A stretch of DNA of 64,000 nucleotides from Taklimakanibacter deserti (GTDB lineage Bacteria; Pseudomonadota; Alphaproteobacteria; Rhizobiales; Aestuariivirgaceae): assembly GCA_003574785.1 (NCBI GenBank), contig QORU01000005.1:186001-250000 (forward strand). The letters run 5' to 3'. Positions 20,155-30,093 of this stretch are shown here, piece after piece. Every line of letters begins with the position of its first letter. Position 1 is the first letter of the stretch. Below the pieces are notes generated by a model that was not told where the DNA came from, ran no database searches, and saw only the letters and a program-made list of their open reading frames with translations. The position numbers and the translations under genes were made by a program.

Positions 20155-20305
20155 GATGCGCTGAGTCTTTCTCGAAAACGGATTCAAGGAACAATAAGAG
20201 CGGGACAAAGGTGTGACGGTTTCCCGCCCCACATTCCCGCTCTGGTTTCGGGCGGGGCCTTAGCACGGTCCAGGGGCAAAGGCGAGCCCTGTAATTCCTT
20301 AGCCT

Positions 20306-21532
20306 TTACAATGGCATATAACCCGTGAACCAGAGCCAGAGGGCGGCGGCGAGGAGGCTTGCCAGCGTCATCGGTATGCCGGAGCGGGCGAAATCGGCGA
20401 AGCTCAGCCGGGCGCCCGAGGCCGCGGCCCTTTCGGCGACGATGATGTTGCACAAGGAGCCGGTGAGCAAGAGGTTGCCGGCGAAGGTCGAGAGCAGCGC
20501 CAGGCCCGACAGGACGCCATCGGGAAGGTCGGGCAGAAGTTTCAATATCAGGATGACCGCCGGCACGTTGCCGATGGTGTTGGAGGAAGCGAGCGTCAGC
20601 GGCAGCATGACCGAAAGGCTCTGCGGCAGGAAGCCCGCCTGGGCCAGTCCCTGCAATCCTTCCTGCGCCAGACCGGTCTCGGCGAAGGCGGCGGTGACGC
20701 CGAAGAGGCAGGTGAAGAGCAGAAGCAGATGCCAGTCGACGGCGCCGATCATCTCGCGGGACGAGAGCCGCCGCGAGAGCAAAAGGACGCCCGCCACCGC
20801 GAGCGCGCCGAGCTCGCGCGGCAAGGGGGTGAGGAACAGCACGATCAGCGCCGCTATGGCGATGAGCCCTTTCGCGGTCTGGAAACGGTCGAGGGTCACG
20901 GGCTCGGATGGCGTATCGGAGCTCGATGCCGTGAGCGATGTCTTCCAGGTCAGGACGACGGCGCCATAGACGAAAGCGAGCGACAGGATCACCGGCGGTG
21001 CGGCGATGGCGATATAGCGCCAGAAATCGAGGCCGCCCGCCTGCCCGATCAGGATGTTCTGCGGATTGCCGATGAGGGTCAGAGCCGAGCCGGCATTGGC
21101 AGCGCCCGCCAGCGCCACGAGATATGGCCGTGGATCGAGCTTCTGCCTGAGGAGGCCTGAGCAGATGAGCGGCGTGAAGGCGAAAGCGATCACGTCATTG
21201 GTGAGGATGGCCGAAAGGACCCCCGTCACCACGATGAGAAGGGCGAGCAGGGTTTTGGGATTGCGCGCCGCATGGGTCACGCGTTCCGCCACGAAACCGT
21301 AGAAGCCCGATTGCTCGAACTGGGCGGAAAGGATCATCAGCGCGAAGAGCAGCGCGATCGTCGGCATGTCGACGGCGCGGCCCGCCGCATCGAGCGTGAG
21401 ATCACCCGAAGCCAGGAGCACGATGAGGCCGAGCAGCGCCACGCCGGTGCGGTCGACGGCGAGGCCCGGCACCCGGCCGAGCGCCATGCCGACATAGACG
21501 AGGATGAAGACGATGACGGCGAGGGTGGTCAC
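20306..21532 (-). CDS. SLC13/ArsB-type anion transporter
   Basis: 408-residue polytopic membrane protein (about 11 segments) of the ion-transporter superfamily that includes ArsB, NhaD and DASS carriers. Characteristic parts are the two opposed re-entrant regions: ILTNDVIAFAFTPLICSGL with NAGSALTLIGNPQNILIG in the first half and LASSNTIGNVPAVILILKL with LLTGSLCNIIVAERA in the second. Substrate (sulfate, phosphate, dicarboxylate or arsenite) cannot be decided; no arsenic genes are nearby. The gene is monocistronic as far as seen. Confidence 0.8.
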   Translation of the reverse strand: MTTLAVIVFILVYVGMALGRVPGLAVDRTGVALLGLIVLLASGDLTLDAAGRAVDMPTIALLFALMILSAQFEQSGFYGFVAERVTHAARNPKTLLALLIVVTGVLSAILTNDVIAFAFTPLICSGLLRQKLDPRPYLVALAGAANAGSALTLIGNPQNILIGQAGGLDFWRYIAIAAPPVILSLAFVYGAVVLTWKTSLTASSSDTPSEPVTLDRFQTAKGLIAIAALIVLFLTPLPRELGALAVAGVLLLSRRLSSREMIGAVDWHLLLLFTCLFGVTAAFAETGLAQEGLQGLAQAGFLPQSLSVMLPLTLASSNTIGNVPAVILILKLLPDLPDGVLSGLALLSTFAGNLLLTGSLCNIIVAERAAASGARLSFADFARSGIPMTLASLLAAALWLWFTGYMPL

Positions 21533-21669
21533 GGTGAGACGATTGCGAAGGAAGAAAGAGCGGGTGTATCACGCCTTCCTCCGCCCGCAAACACAACTCC
21601 GTCACCCCGGGCCTATTGAATTCTTGCCACCCGAGCAGCGCCGCCCAGATTGTGGATCACGGCAGCAAA

Positions 21670-23244
21670 CTACCCCATCCGCTCGGGATCGAGCGTCACT
21701 TTGTAGAGCTCCTTGTCGTCGCGATCCATGAGCCGGACGCTCATCTGCTCGGTCTTGTCGTCGATATCGACGATGCCGAAGAACTGGAGGCCCGCCGAGG
21801 GCGGCAGGTTCTGGCCCTGCTCTTTCGTCGGCGCTTTCACGAATTTGAGGTCGGGCCCGAAGGTCATGTCGAGATCGCCGGGTCCGAAAGTGCCGGCATG
21901 GATGGGGCCTGAGACGAACTCCCAGAAGGGGACGAAATCCTGGAACTGCGCCTTGTCCGGCGTGTAGTAATGCGCCGCGGTGTAATGCACATCCGCCGTC
22001 AGCCACACCACATTCTGGATGTTCGACACCTTGATGAACCGCAAGAGATCGGCGATCTCGAGTTCGCGGCCCGAGGCCTTCCCCTGGTCGCCATTGGCGA
22101 TGGCTTCGGCCCCCTTCTTCTCCTTGGCATTGTCCCACACGATGATGCCGATCGGCATGTCGGAGGCGATCACCTTCCAGGTCGCCTTGGAGTTGCCGAG
22201 CTCGCGCTTCAGCCAGCGCGTCTGGGCTTCGCCGAGGATGCGCGATTGCGGCGTCATCTCGGTTTCGAGCGCCGGGCCGTTCGGCCCGCGATAGCTCCTG
22301 AGATCGAGGAAGAAGATGTCGAGCAACGGCCCGTAGGAGACCTTGCGATAGACGCGGCCCGGCTCTTCCGGGACATAGCGGATCGGCGTCATCTCATGGA
22401 AGGCGCGGCCGGCCCGCGCCGAGAGCACGCCGATCGACTTCTCGGTGTAGCGATCGTCCTTGCTCAGATCTTTGGCCGCCGACCAGTTGTTGGTCACTTC
22501 GTGATCGTCCCATTGGAAATAGGTCGGCACCTTGGCGTTGAAGGCTTTCAGGTTTTCGTCATGCAGATTGTATTTCCAGCGCCCGCGATATTCATCGAGC
22601 GTCTCGGCGACCTTCTCGACGCCTTCCGCCACGGTGTTCTTCCATACCCCGCCGCCGGTGATCTCGGCTTCGGCCTTGATCGGCCCGTCGCTATAGACGG
22701 TGTCGCCCGAATGGATGAAGAAATCCGGATTGTGCTTCAACATGGTGGCATAGGTCTTCATGCCGCCGTCTTGCGTGTTGATGCCCCAGCCCTGGCCTGC
22801 CGTGTCGCCCGACCAGACGAAACGGACGGCGCGGCGGCTCGAGGGCGCGGTGCGGAACTGGCCGGTGACCGGCTCGCTCACCGCATTGACGTCGGCGAGA
22901 TCGGCGAAGCTCACGCGATAGAAGATCGTCTGGTCGGGCGCGAGATCGCTCAGCAGCAGCTTTGCCGCAAGATCCGAATCCGGCAGCGCGGTGACGGCGG
23001 GAAGCCGCGTGGCATTGATGAAGCTTTCGGTGGTCGCCACCTCGACCTGGAGCCTGGCGGGCCGGTCGCTCCGCGCCCAGATCATGCCCGACGTCGCGTC
23101 GATATCGCCCGCTTGCAGGCCGTGGCTCACTTGCGGCCGCGCCGCGGCGCGCACGATGGCCGGCATGGCAAGGCCGCCCGACAGAGCGAGCGCGCCCGTG
23201 GCTGACGAGACGAGAAATTTGCGGCGGTTGACGGTCATGCGCAT
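21670..23244 (-). CDS. phoD: alkaline phosphatase D (PhoD family)
   Basis: 524-residue Ca/Fe-dependent phosphodi/monoesterase exported by the Tat system: the N-terminus MTVNRRKFLVSSATGALAL holds the twin-Arg motif. Catalytic and metal-binding parts are FVWSGDTAGQGWG, FFIHSGDTVYSDG, YFQWDDHEVTNNW and VVWLTADVHYTAAHYY, all typical of PhoD. It releases phosphate from organic esters in the periplasm. ATG 23244 or 23238 are both possible starts. It is divergent from the sensor kinase gene; no obvious Pho box was identified by eye. Confidence 0.9.
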   Translation of the reverse strand: MRMTVNRRKFLVSSATGALALSGGLAMPAIVRAAARPQVSHGLQAGDIDATSGMIWARSDRPARLQVEVATTESFINATRLPAVTALPDSDLAAKLLLSDLAPDQTIFYRVSFADLADVNAVSEPVTGQFRTAPSSRRAVRFVWSGDTAGQGWGINTQDGGMKTYATMLKHNPDFFIHSGDTVYSDGPIKAEAEITGGGVWKNTVAEGVEKVAETLDEYRGRWKYNLHDENLKAFNAKVPTYFQWDDHEVTNNWSAAKDLSKDDRYTEKSIGVLSARAGRAFHEMTPIRYVPEEPGRVYRKVSYGPLLDIFFLDLRSYRGPNGPALETEMTPQSRILGEAQTRWLKRELGNSKATWKVIASDMPIGIIVWDNAKEKKGAEAIANGDQGKASGRELEIADLLRFIKVSNIQNVVWLTADVHYTAAHYYTPDKAQFQDFVPFWEFVSGPIHAGTFGPGDLDMTFGPDLKFVKAPTKEQGQNLPPSAGLQFFGIVDIDDKTEQMSVRLMDRDDKELYKVTLDPERMG

Positions 23245-23412
23245 GGGAGGGGCCTCCTGTCTTCTGGATGGGGGAGGCGAAACCCTGTCCGACTCGTGTC
23301 ACAAAGCGATGACACGCCGGATGGGTCCGCAACCGGTTGCGCCGATCATTTGATTGCGCAATAAACGCTGCTGGGGTTCAGCTCGCATTCCTGCTATCGG
23401 GTTTTTCGGGCC

Positions 23413-25200
23413 GTGTTCAGACTTCTGCAGTGCATTGCACTGGCCGTGCTCCTGTCGACCACGCTCGCCGCCACCGCGGCCGAGCCCAAACGGGTTATGC
23501 TGCTTTTCTCCTTCGGCAGAGAATTCAAGCCGTGGAGCGAATATGGCAAGGCCATCCGCGCCGAACTGGATCAACGCTCCCAATGGCCGCTGGACATCAC
23601 GGAACATTCCCTTGTAACCGCGCGATTCGGCGATAGCGACACGGAGCCCGCCTTCGTCGAGTATCTACGTTCCCTCTATGCCAGGAACCCGCCAGACCTG
23701 ATCGTGAGCATAGGAGCGCCGGCGGCCGGTTTCGTCCAGCAGCACCGGCAAAAGCTGTTCCCCGCAGCTCCCATGGTTCTGACCGCCATCGATCAGCGTC
23801 GCGTCCAGTTCTCGACACTGACCTCGAAAGACGCCGTCGTTGCCGTGCATATCGACTATTTAGCGGCAATGGAAAACATCCTGCACGTGCTGCCGGATAC
23901 GAAGAACGTGATAGTGGTTGTCGGCACGTCTCCCATTGAGCAGTTCTGGCGCCGGGAGATTGCCAAGGAAATACAACCCCTCGAAGGCCGGATCGCCGTC
24001 TCATGGACCGACACCCTGTCCTTCGCGGACATTCTGAAGCAGGCCGCGGCACTTCCTCCGCATTCGGCGATCTTCTGGGAACTGATGCTGGTCGACGCGG
24101 CGGGTGTCGTGCATGAAGGCGGCACGGCGCTGGCAAGCCTCCATTCTGTCGCCAGCGCCCCTATTTTTTCTTATGACGAATCCTTCTTCGGGCGCGAGAT
24201 CGTCGGCGGTCCGCTTCTATCCATAGCCGAGACAAGCCGCCAGGCCGCCGCCATCGGCGTTCGCATCCTGGCCGGCGAGAGGCCGGCCGACATGGATATA
24301 AAGCCCGTCGGATTTGCGGCTCCGATGTTCGACTGGAGAGAACTGCAGCGCTGGGGCATCAGCGAGAGCCGCCTCCCGCCGGGAAGCACGATATATTTTC
24401 GCGATCCCACCTTGTGGGAACGCTACCGGCTGCAAATCACGGCGGTCTCGGTCATCATTCTTCTGCAGACTGGCCTGATTTTCTGGCTGCTCTATGAGCA
24501 GAGACAACGCAGCCGCTCGGAGGCGGATGCGCGCGAGCTGAGCCGGCGCCTTATCAACGCGCAGGAGGAAGAGCGTGCCCGCCTGGCGCGCGAATTGCAC
24601 GATGACGTGACCCAGCGATTGGCAGCCCTTGCGATCAACGCTGCCCGCCATGAGCGCGAGACGGCAGGCTCCACCGGGGACGCCACGCAATCCGTGCATC
24701 ACGGACTGGTCCGGCTCAGCGAGGATGTGCATGCTCTGTCCTACAGGCTCCACCCTTCGATTCTCAGAGACCTCGGCCTGGTCGAGGCATTGAAGTCGGA
24801 GTGCGACAACTACGCGCAATCTCTCCCTCACCTGGAGTTCAACGCTCCCGATACTCCCGAGAATATTCCACAGGACATTGCGTTGTGCATCTATCGCGTC
24901 GCTCAGGAGAGTCTACGCAATGTCGCACGCCACTCCGGCGCAAGTCGGACCGAGGTTGACCTGCGAAATCCCGACGGCGGACTGCAACTCACCGTTCGCG
25001 ACAATGGCGCCGGCTTCGACACCGGGAAGCGCCGCGCGGGCATGAGCCTCGGGCTTGCCAGCATGAGACAGAGGGTCATTTCGCTTGGCGGCAGACTGGA
25101 CATTGAAAGCAGCCCGGGTCAGGGCACCACGGTTCAGGCCTGGATACCCTTGAGAGATAGAGTTGCTGAAGCAGTGCCTGCCGAGGAGGCGGGCAGGTAG
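23413..25200 (+). CDS. sensor histidine kinase with periplasmic ABC-type ligand-binding domain
   Basis: 595-residue membrane kinase. Signal/TM segment (residues 1-22, LLQCIALAVLLSTTLAATAA) is followed by an extracytoplasmic ABC-substrate-binding-type sensor domain (about 23-325). Then come a TM helix (AVSVIILLQTGLIFWLLYEQ, about 345-365), a HisKA_3 dimer domain with phospho-His in RLARELHDDVTQRLAA, and an HATPase domain (LRDNGAGFDTG, GLASMRQRVISLGG). HisKA_3 kinases pair with NarL/FixJ regulators. None is adjacent; the nearest full-length one is at 49113-49751. GTG 23413 is the start giving the signal peptide. It converges on the AI-2E gene. Confidence 0.9.
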   Translation: MFRLLQCIALAVLLSTTLAATAAEPKRVMLLFSFGREFKPWSEYGKAIRAELDQRSQWPLDITEHSLVTARFGDSDTEPAFVEYLRSLYARNPPDLIVSIGAPAAGFVQQHRQKLFPAAPMVLTAIDQRRVQFSTLTSKDAVVAVHIDYLAAMENILHVLPDTKNVIVVVGTSPIEQFWRREIAKEIQPLEGRIAVSWTDTLSFADILKQAAALPPHSAIFWELMLVDAAGVVHEGGTALASLHSVASAPIFSYDESFFGREIVGGPLLSIAETSRQAAAIGVRILAGERPADMDIKPVGFAAPMFDWRELQRWGISESRLPPGSTIYFRDPTLWERYRLQITAVSVIILLQTGLIFWLLYEQRQRSRSEADARELSRRLINAQEEERARLARELHDDVTQRLAALAINAARHERETAGSTGDATQSVHHGLVRLSEDVHALSYRLHPSILRDLGLVEALKSECDNYAQSLPHLEFNAPDTPENIPQDIALCIYRVAQESLRNVARHSGASRTEVDLRNPDGGLQLTVRDNGAGFDTGKRRAGMSLGLASMRQRVISLGGRLDIESSPGQGTTVQAWIPLRDRVAEAVPAEEAGR

Positions 25201-25220
25201 CCTGGGCCCCCCACCAGGTC

Positions 25221-26303
25221 TTATCGGCCATCATATCCGTAACGTTGCGCCTCTTCGCTGAGCCAGCTGGTGAGTATGGTGTATCCCGCGGCCATCGCGA
25301 TCGGACCGATGAATATGCCGACGAAGCCGATGGTCAATATGCCGCCGATCACGCCGATGAATATGATCCAGAGCGGAACGTCGGCGCCACGGCCGATCAG
25401 CAGGGGTTTGATGACGTTGTCGAGCACGTTGATGATGATGCCAAGCACGGCAGTGAACAGCGCCCAGCCGGATTCGCCTTGATATGAAAGCCACAGGGCG
25501 GCCGGTATCCATACCAGCCACGTGCCGATCTGAAGCATCGAAGTGCCGAAGCTCAGGACCCCGAGCGCCAGCGCCAGCGGAATCCCAGCAATGGCGAAAC
25601 CGATCCCCGACAGCGCCCCCTGGATAAGAGCTGTCCCGATCACCCCTTGCGCAACATTGCGCACGGTACGAACGGCAAGCTTGAGCAAATTCTGGCCCGA
25701 TACCCCGGCCAGGCGATGGGCGATCCGCTCGAACGCGGCCGTCGTGCCGGATTCGCTGACGAGAAAAATTCCGGCGAGGATGATGGAAATCAGTATCTGC
25801 AGGACGGAAAGGCCCAGTGACGCTCCCTCAGCGGCAAGCCACTGGAATGCCGGACCGACAAAAGGCTTCACATTGGTCAGCAGCGCTTGTGAATTGCTGC
25901 TCAGCGCAGCCCATTTCTCGCTGATCTTCGGTCCGAACAAGGGTAAATCGCCGACCCACGCCGGTGGTGGCGGCAGATTCAGTTCCGTCCAGTTGTTCGT
26001 TATCCTCGAAATTCCGTCTATGGCACGCTCGATCGAACCAGGCAGAAGGGATAGCGGAACGACAAGGAGTGCCAGGAGCACCAATACCAGCAGCGCTGCC
26101 GCCCACTTTGGGCGGTTTCCAAGCGCGCGGGCGATCATCCGATGCAACGGCGCCAGCGTGATCGCGATCAGTGCTCCCCAGACAATCACGCCGAGGAGCG
26201 GTCGCGCGATCCAGAAACAGCCGAAGACAATGATGCCGATCGCCAGGAGTCCAACCGTGCGCTCGGCCCAAAAGCTTAGCGATGCAGGTGCGTCCGCTGA
26301 CAT
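25221..26303 (-). CDS. AI-2E family transporter
   Basis: 360-residue integral membrane protein of the AI-2E (TqsA/YdiK/PerM) superfamily with about eight membrane segments. The C-terminal half holds the conserved LGIIINVLDNVIKPLLIGRG region and the adjacent VPLWIIFIGVIGGILTIGFVG helices. Family members export autoinducer-2, exchange Na+/H+, or have unknown substrates. GGAG lies seven bases before ATG. It is the last gene of the minus-strand block headed by the receiver gene at 32235. Confidence 0.88.
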   Translation of the reverse strand: MSADAPASLSFWAERTVGLLAIGIIVFGCFWIARPLLGVIVWGALIAITLAPLHRMIARALGNRPKWAAALLVLVLLALLVVPLSLLPGSIERAIDGISRITNNWTELNLPPPPAWVGDLPLFGPKISEKWAALSSNSQALLTNVKPFVGPAFQWLAAEGASLGLSVLQILISIILAGIFLVSESGTTAAFERIAHRLAGVSGQNLLKLAVRTVRNVAQGVIGTALIQGALSGIGFAIAGIPLALALGVLSFGTSMLQIGTWLVWIPAALWLSYQGESGWALFTAVLGIIINVLDNVIKPLLIGRGADVPLWIIFIGVIGGILTIGFVGIFIGPIAMAAGYTILTSWLSEEAQRYGYDGR

Positions 26304-26369
26304 GATGTTTCTCCAGTCCCCGACATTTATGATTCACACGCAAGGCGCAAGCCCTTGGGCTTGCTCCTC

Positions 26370-28097
26370 TTAGGTCCCGGATGCCGCACGGCGCATGAAC
26401 TCGGCCCGCGCATCCTCGAGGTCGTCAAAGACCATTGTAGAGCCGAGCCTCGCCAATGTCCCCGACCGCTCGAGGAGCGCCCGCGGCTCGTTGTGAAGCT
26501 CGGCGATGCCGAAGGCGATGTCGCGCGCGGCAAGCAGGGCCTGAACCTCATCGAGCAACGCCGCTGCCGTGCTGTCGATCTGCACGATGGCGCTGGCATC
26601 GAGGATCAGCCATTGGGTGCCTGGCGGCAGAGCCGCGGCGATCGCTTCGAAGCGGCTCTTTGCAAAGTCCACGTTGAAGAAGAGCAGACTGCCCTGGAAG
26701 ATACAGATCGCCATGCCGGGAATCGGCTTGGCATCCGGATGGCGGTGAAGCTTGAAGAATCCGTCGCGCCCGGCGATGCGGCCCAGCATGGCGTCGCGAG
26801 GCCTGAGGCCCTTGATGAGGAGGTAGAGCAGCGTGGCGGCCACCGCGATGATCACCCCTTGAAGAACCCCAAGCACGATTGCGCCGGACATGCCGATCAG
26901 GGCGAAGACAAACTCGATCCGGCTGACCCGCCACAATTCGGTAAACGCCCTGATGTCGATCAGGCTGATCGCCGCGGATACGAGAATGGCCCCGAGCGCC
27001 GCTCTGGGCAGGACCTGCAAGGCGTCGGTGAGGAAAAGCACGGCGATCGCGAGCGTAAGGGCGGCGACTATGCCCGCGACCTGCGATTTGCCGCCCATGG
27101 ACACATTGATGGCGGTACGCGAATCCGACGCCGTTACCGGAATTCCGCCAAAAAGTCCGGCGCCGATATTGGCCGCTCCGAAGCCGATGAGCTCGCGATT
27201 GGCATCGACAGGCTCCTTGACCATGGTGCCGAAGCTTCGCGCCGTCACGATCCCTGCCCCGAAGCTTACGAGCAGAACGGCGCTTGCTCCGAGTATCAGA
27301 TCGGTGAGCGATATGCCGGATGGAATGGGCAACATCGGCGTGGGCAGTTGCGATGGGATGTTTCCGACAACCGCAATCCCGAGGGCCTGGAGATCAAGTC
27401 CCATGGACAGGGCGATCGCAAGGACAATCGCGACCAGCGGGCCCGGAATAGCGGGCAGCCATGCGGAGAGGAGGCGCAGCAAAATAAACAGCCCGAGGCC
27501 GAGCATGAGCGTCGGCCAGTTGATGAGGTCTGACTTGCCTAGAAGCTCGACGATCGGTCGGATGAGACCTTCGCTTTCGATTTTGACTCCGGTGAACCGG
27601 CCGATCTGGCCGATGATGATGGACAGCGAAATGCCCGCCATGAATCCGAGGAGAATCGGTCGGGAAAGAAAATTGGCGACGAAGCCCAGTCGCAGCCAGC
27701 TCCCCAGCACGCAAAGCACGCCGACGATCGCGGCGATTGCCGCCGCGATGGTAACACCCTCGCCAGCCGACGCCGGCGCAAGCGAAAGAAGGACGGCGGC
27801 AAGCACGATCATGGTCCCGGCATCGGGCCCGACGATCAGGAAACGGGACGGGCCGAACAGCGCATAGGCGACGAGCGGCACGATGCTCGAATAGATGCCC
27901 ATTTCGGGCGGCAGGCCGGCGATTGCCGGATATGCGATGGCACTCGGCAGGCCCACGGCGGCGATGGCGAGGCCCGCCGTCAAGTCATGGCGCAACCATT
28001 CGGCCCGATAACCGCGGAACTTCGCCAAGGGCGATAAGCGGGCATCACCTGCCGTCATGGGCGCCAAGACTCCCGGTCTTCGTCTTCGCTGCGGCAT
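26370..28097 (-). CDS. SulP-family anion transporter with STAS domain
   Basis: About 575 residues. The N-terminal SLC26/SulP membrane part has the family core YPAIAGLPPEMGIYSSIVPL and AANIGAGLFGGIPVTASDSR, and the C-terminal cytoplasmic STAS domain spans about 430-560 (WLILDASAIVQIDSTAAALL). SulP proteins carry sulfate, bicarbonate or other anions. The frame opens at TTG 28154 inside the PPK2 gene; ATG 28097 (MPQRRRRPG) or ATG 28058 (MTAGDARLSPL, with GGGAG upstream) are the likelier starts. It is co-directional with ppk2 and the AI-2E gene. Confidence 0.9.
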   Translation of the reverse strand: MPQRRRRPGVLAPMTAGDARLSPLAKFRGYRAEWLRHDLTAGLAIAAVGLPSAIAYPAIAGLPPEMGIYSSIVPLVAYALFGPSRFLIVGPDAGTMIVLAAVLLSLAPASAGEGVTIAAAIAAIVGVLCVLGSWLRLGFVANFLSRPILLGFMAGISLSIIIGQIGRFTGVKIESEGLIRPIVELLGKSDLINWPTLMLGLGLFILLRLLSAWLPAIPGPLVAIVLAIALSMGLDLQALGIAVVGNIPSQLPTPMLPIPSGISLTDLILGASAVLLVSFGAGIVTARSFGTMVKEPVDANRELIGFGAANIGAGLFGGIPVTASDSRTAINVSMGGKSQVAGIVAALTLAIAVLFLTDALQVLPRAALGAILVSAAISLIDIRAFTELWRVSRIEFVFALIGMSGAIVLGVLQGVIIAVAATLLYLLIKGLRPRDAMLGRIAGRDGFFKLHRHPDAKPIPGMAICIFQGSLLFFNVDFAKSRFEAIAAALPPGTQWLILDASAIVQIDSTAAALLDEVQALLAARDIAFGIAELHNEPRALLERSGTLARLGSTMVFDDLEDARAEFMRRAASGT

Positions 28098-28137
28098 GAA
28101 CGACGGTCCGTCCTGATGGTCGGCAATGTCCGCACCA

Positions 28138-29007
28138 TCAGAATTTCTCGGCAACCCAGCGGCGCTTCACCATCGTCACCTCATCGTCATAGGCACGCTT
28201 GTCCGAACGCTTGGGAAGCTTGACCTTGTCACGGCGCACCCGCTTATAGGGGATGCGCGACAGGAGATCGGTGATGCAATTGAGTCGCGCCCGCCGCTTG
28301 TCGTCGGAGCGCACGATGTGCCATGGCGAGACCTCGGTGTCGGTGGCGTCCAGCATCTTGTCACGGGCAAGCGAATAATCATACCAGCGTTCGCGCGACG
28401 GCAGGTCCATGTTCGACAGTTTCCATTGCCGCATGGGGTCTTCGATGCGCTGCTCGAAGCGCCGCTTTTGCTCGGCGCTGCTCACTTCCAACCAGTATTT
28501 GATCAGTATGATGCCGTCATCGATGAGCTGTCTCTCGACCGCGGTCACCAGCCGGAGAAATTTGTCGCGTTGCTCTTCGGTGCAGAAGCCCATCACAACT
28601 TCGACGCCGGCGCGATTATACCAGCTGCGATCGAAGATGACGACTTCACCACCGGCGGGAAAACGGTGGAGGTATCTTTGTATATATAGCTGGCTCTTCT
28701 CACGTTCCGATGGCGCCGGAAGTGCCACCACGTTGAACACGCGCGGACTGACGCGCTCGGTGAGGGCGCGGATCAATCCACCCTTGCCGGCGGCATCGCG
28801 GCCTTCGAAGATGACGACGATGCGCTGCTTGCTTTCCTTGACCCATTCCTGGAGGTAGACCAGTTCGGTCTGTAGCTTCCTGAGCTCCGCCATATAGTCC
28901 TTGCGAGAAAGCTCCGCCTTGCCTTCGGCCTCTTCGTTCTTGGCGTTCTTGCCGTTCTTTGCGTTCTTGGCGTTCTTGCCGTTTTTGGTACTGACTTTCT
29001 GTTCCAT
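28138..29007 (-). CDS. ppk2: polyphosphate kinase 2
   Basis: 289-residue PPK2 that transfers phosphate from polyphosphate to nucleoside diphosphates (or the reverse). Walker A is FEGRDAAGKGGLIRAL, Walker B is VVIFDRSWYNRAGVE, and the lid is RERWYDYSLARDKML, all intact. Residues 5-25 are a low-complexity Lys/Asn stretch made of KNAKN and NGKN units ahead of the enzyme core, longer than usual. AGGAGG precedes ATG by six bases. Polyphosphate-driven NTP regeneration fits the energy-stress theme of the neighbouring regulon. Confidence 0.95.
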   Translation of the reverse strand: MEQKVSTKNGKNAKNAKNGKNAKNEEAEGKAELSRKDYMAELRKLQTELVYLQEWVKESKQRIVVIFEGRDAAGKGGLIRALTERVSPRVFNVVALPAPSEREKSQLYIQRYLHRFPAGGEVVIFDRSWYNRAGVEVVMGFCTEEQRDKFLRLVTAVERQLIDDGIILIKYWLEVSSAEQKRRFEQRIEDPMRQWKLSNMDLPSRERWYDYSLARDKMLDATDTEVSPWHIVRSDDKRRARLNCITDLLSRIPYKRVRRDKVKLPKRSDKRAYDDEVTMVKRRWVAEKF

Positions 29008-29045
29008 GGTCTCCTCCTGTTACGCTGAACTCCAGGATGTCATCG

Positions 29046-30092
29046 TCATCGGATGGTCTCACGCGCCGGCGGGGCTCGTTCCCGGCGAAGGGCTACGAGG
29101 CTGAGAGCGCCGATCGTATAGGCGGTGGCGAGCAATATCTTGAGGATACGAGGCGCGAACGCCTCTTCCGAGCCCATCGGAAGGGGTGAAACGCCAAGGC
29201 CGAGGATTAGGAGGAACGTCGCAAACGCAATCGCATAGACTGGGGCGCTGTCGCCGCGCCGCGCGAACCTGCCGCCGAACCAGAGACTCGCGGCGAGCAC
29301 CACGAGCGTGAAGAACACAAGACTGTTATTGGCCAGGACGACAAATTGGTAAGCGAGCACGCCCAATGCGCCGCCCAGGACGTTGCCGACCAGCAATGCC
29401 AGGGCGACGCGGCTTCTGCGAACCGGTTCGACCTCGCGCAGCAGATTGAGGACGATGATGAGAATGACGATGTTGTTGATGTTCCCGCCGATGATGAAGG
29501 CGACGAGAATAGGCATCAGGATGATCATGTCGATAAGCGCGCCCCGAGCGGCGCTGGTCGGGGGAAGGTCGGCTGGGTTGACCGGCGGCGCGGCTGGTGG
29601 AAGCGAATGCGCTGGCGCCGGAAAGACGAGATGGGCGATCCAGACGGTGACAAGGGCGGCGATGCTTCCCCACAACAGGGCATTGGAGAAGGTTTGCGCG
29701 AGATCGAACGATATCGTGGATATCACCGGAACGCAGCAGAAGGCGATCTGGATGAGGAGCATGACGACGCCCGGTGCGCCGCTTCTTCGGCCATAGAAGG
29801 TCCAGAAGATCACGAGTCCGACAATAATGAGCAGGACTCCTGGCTTGCCGGCAAACATCGCCGACACCGCTAGCGCCAGCGTTGTCGCGATGAAGATGGT
29901 CAAGGGTATGGCGACACCCTGGCGGATGGCGGGAGCATTCGGCATGGCGGCCAGGACCTGGATGGCCAGCATCGGCGCCAGGAAGCTGAATTCCCATTTG
30001 TAGAGTTCGGCAATCGCGAAGGCCATGGTGGCCGCAAACGCCATCCTGAAGGCAAGCTGGACGGCCACGGGATCTGGCGGAGCGTACTTCAC
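29046..30092 (-). CDS. DUF2955/FUSC-type inner-membrane protein
   Basis: 348-residue membrane protein with about ten hydrophobic segments in two sets, joined by a Pro-rich loop (residues about 165-185, PAPAHSLPPAAPPVNPADLP). It resembles DUF2955, relatives of the fusaric-acid/aromatic-acid efflux permeases, which usually partner a HlyD-type periplasmic adaptor. Such an adaptor is encoded immediately upstream. The GTG start at 30092 follows the HlyD stop by about one base, so the two are translationally linked. Substrate unknown. Confidence 0.8.
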   Translation of the reverse strand: MKYAPPDPVAVQLAFRMAFAATMAFAIAELYKWEFSFLAPMLAIQVLAAMPNAPAIRQGVAIPLTIFIATTLALAVSAMFAGKPGVLLIIVGLVIFWTFYGRRSGAPGVVMLLIQIAFCCVPVISTISFDLAQTFSNALLWGSIAALVTVWIAHLVFPAPAHSLPPAAPPVNPADLPPTSAARGALIDMIILMPILVAFIIGGNINNIVILIIVLNLLREVEPVRRSRVALALLVGNVLGGALGVLAYQFVVLANNSLVFFTLVVLAASLWFGGRFARRGDSAPVYAIAFATFLLILGLGVSPLPMGSEEAFAPRILKILLATAYTIGALSLVALRRERAPPARETIR

Positions 30093-30093
30093 G

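Noticed and set aside
18151..20328. 725-codon plus-strand open frame opposite typA
   Set aside because: It is the antisense shadow of typA; the translation is biased and lacks motifs.
23341..23412. Possible regulon palindrome upstream of the sensor kinase gene
   Set aside because: No ACCTCG/CGAGGT arms are present; the kinase gene does not seem to be under the same promoter type.
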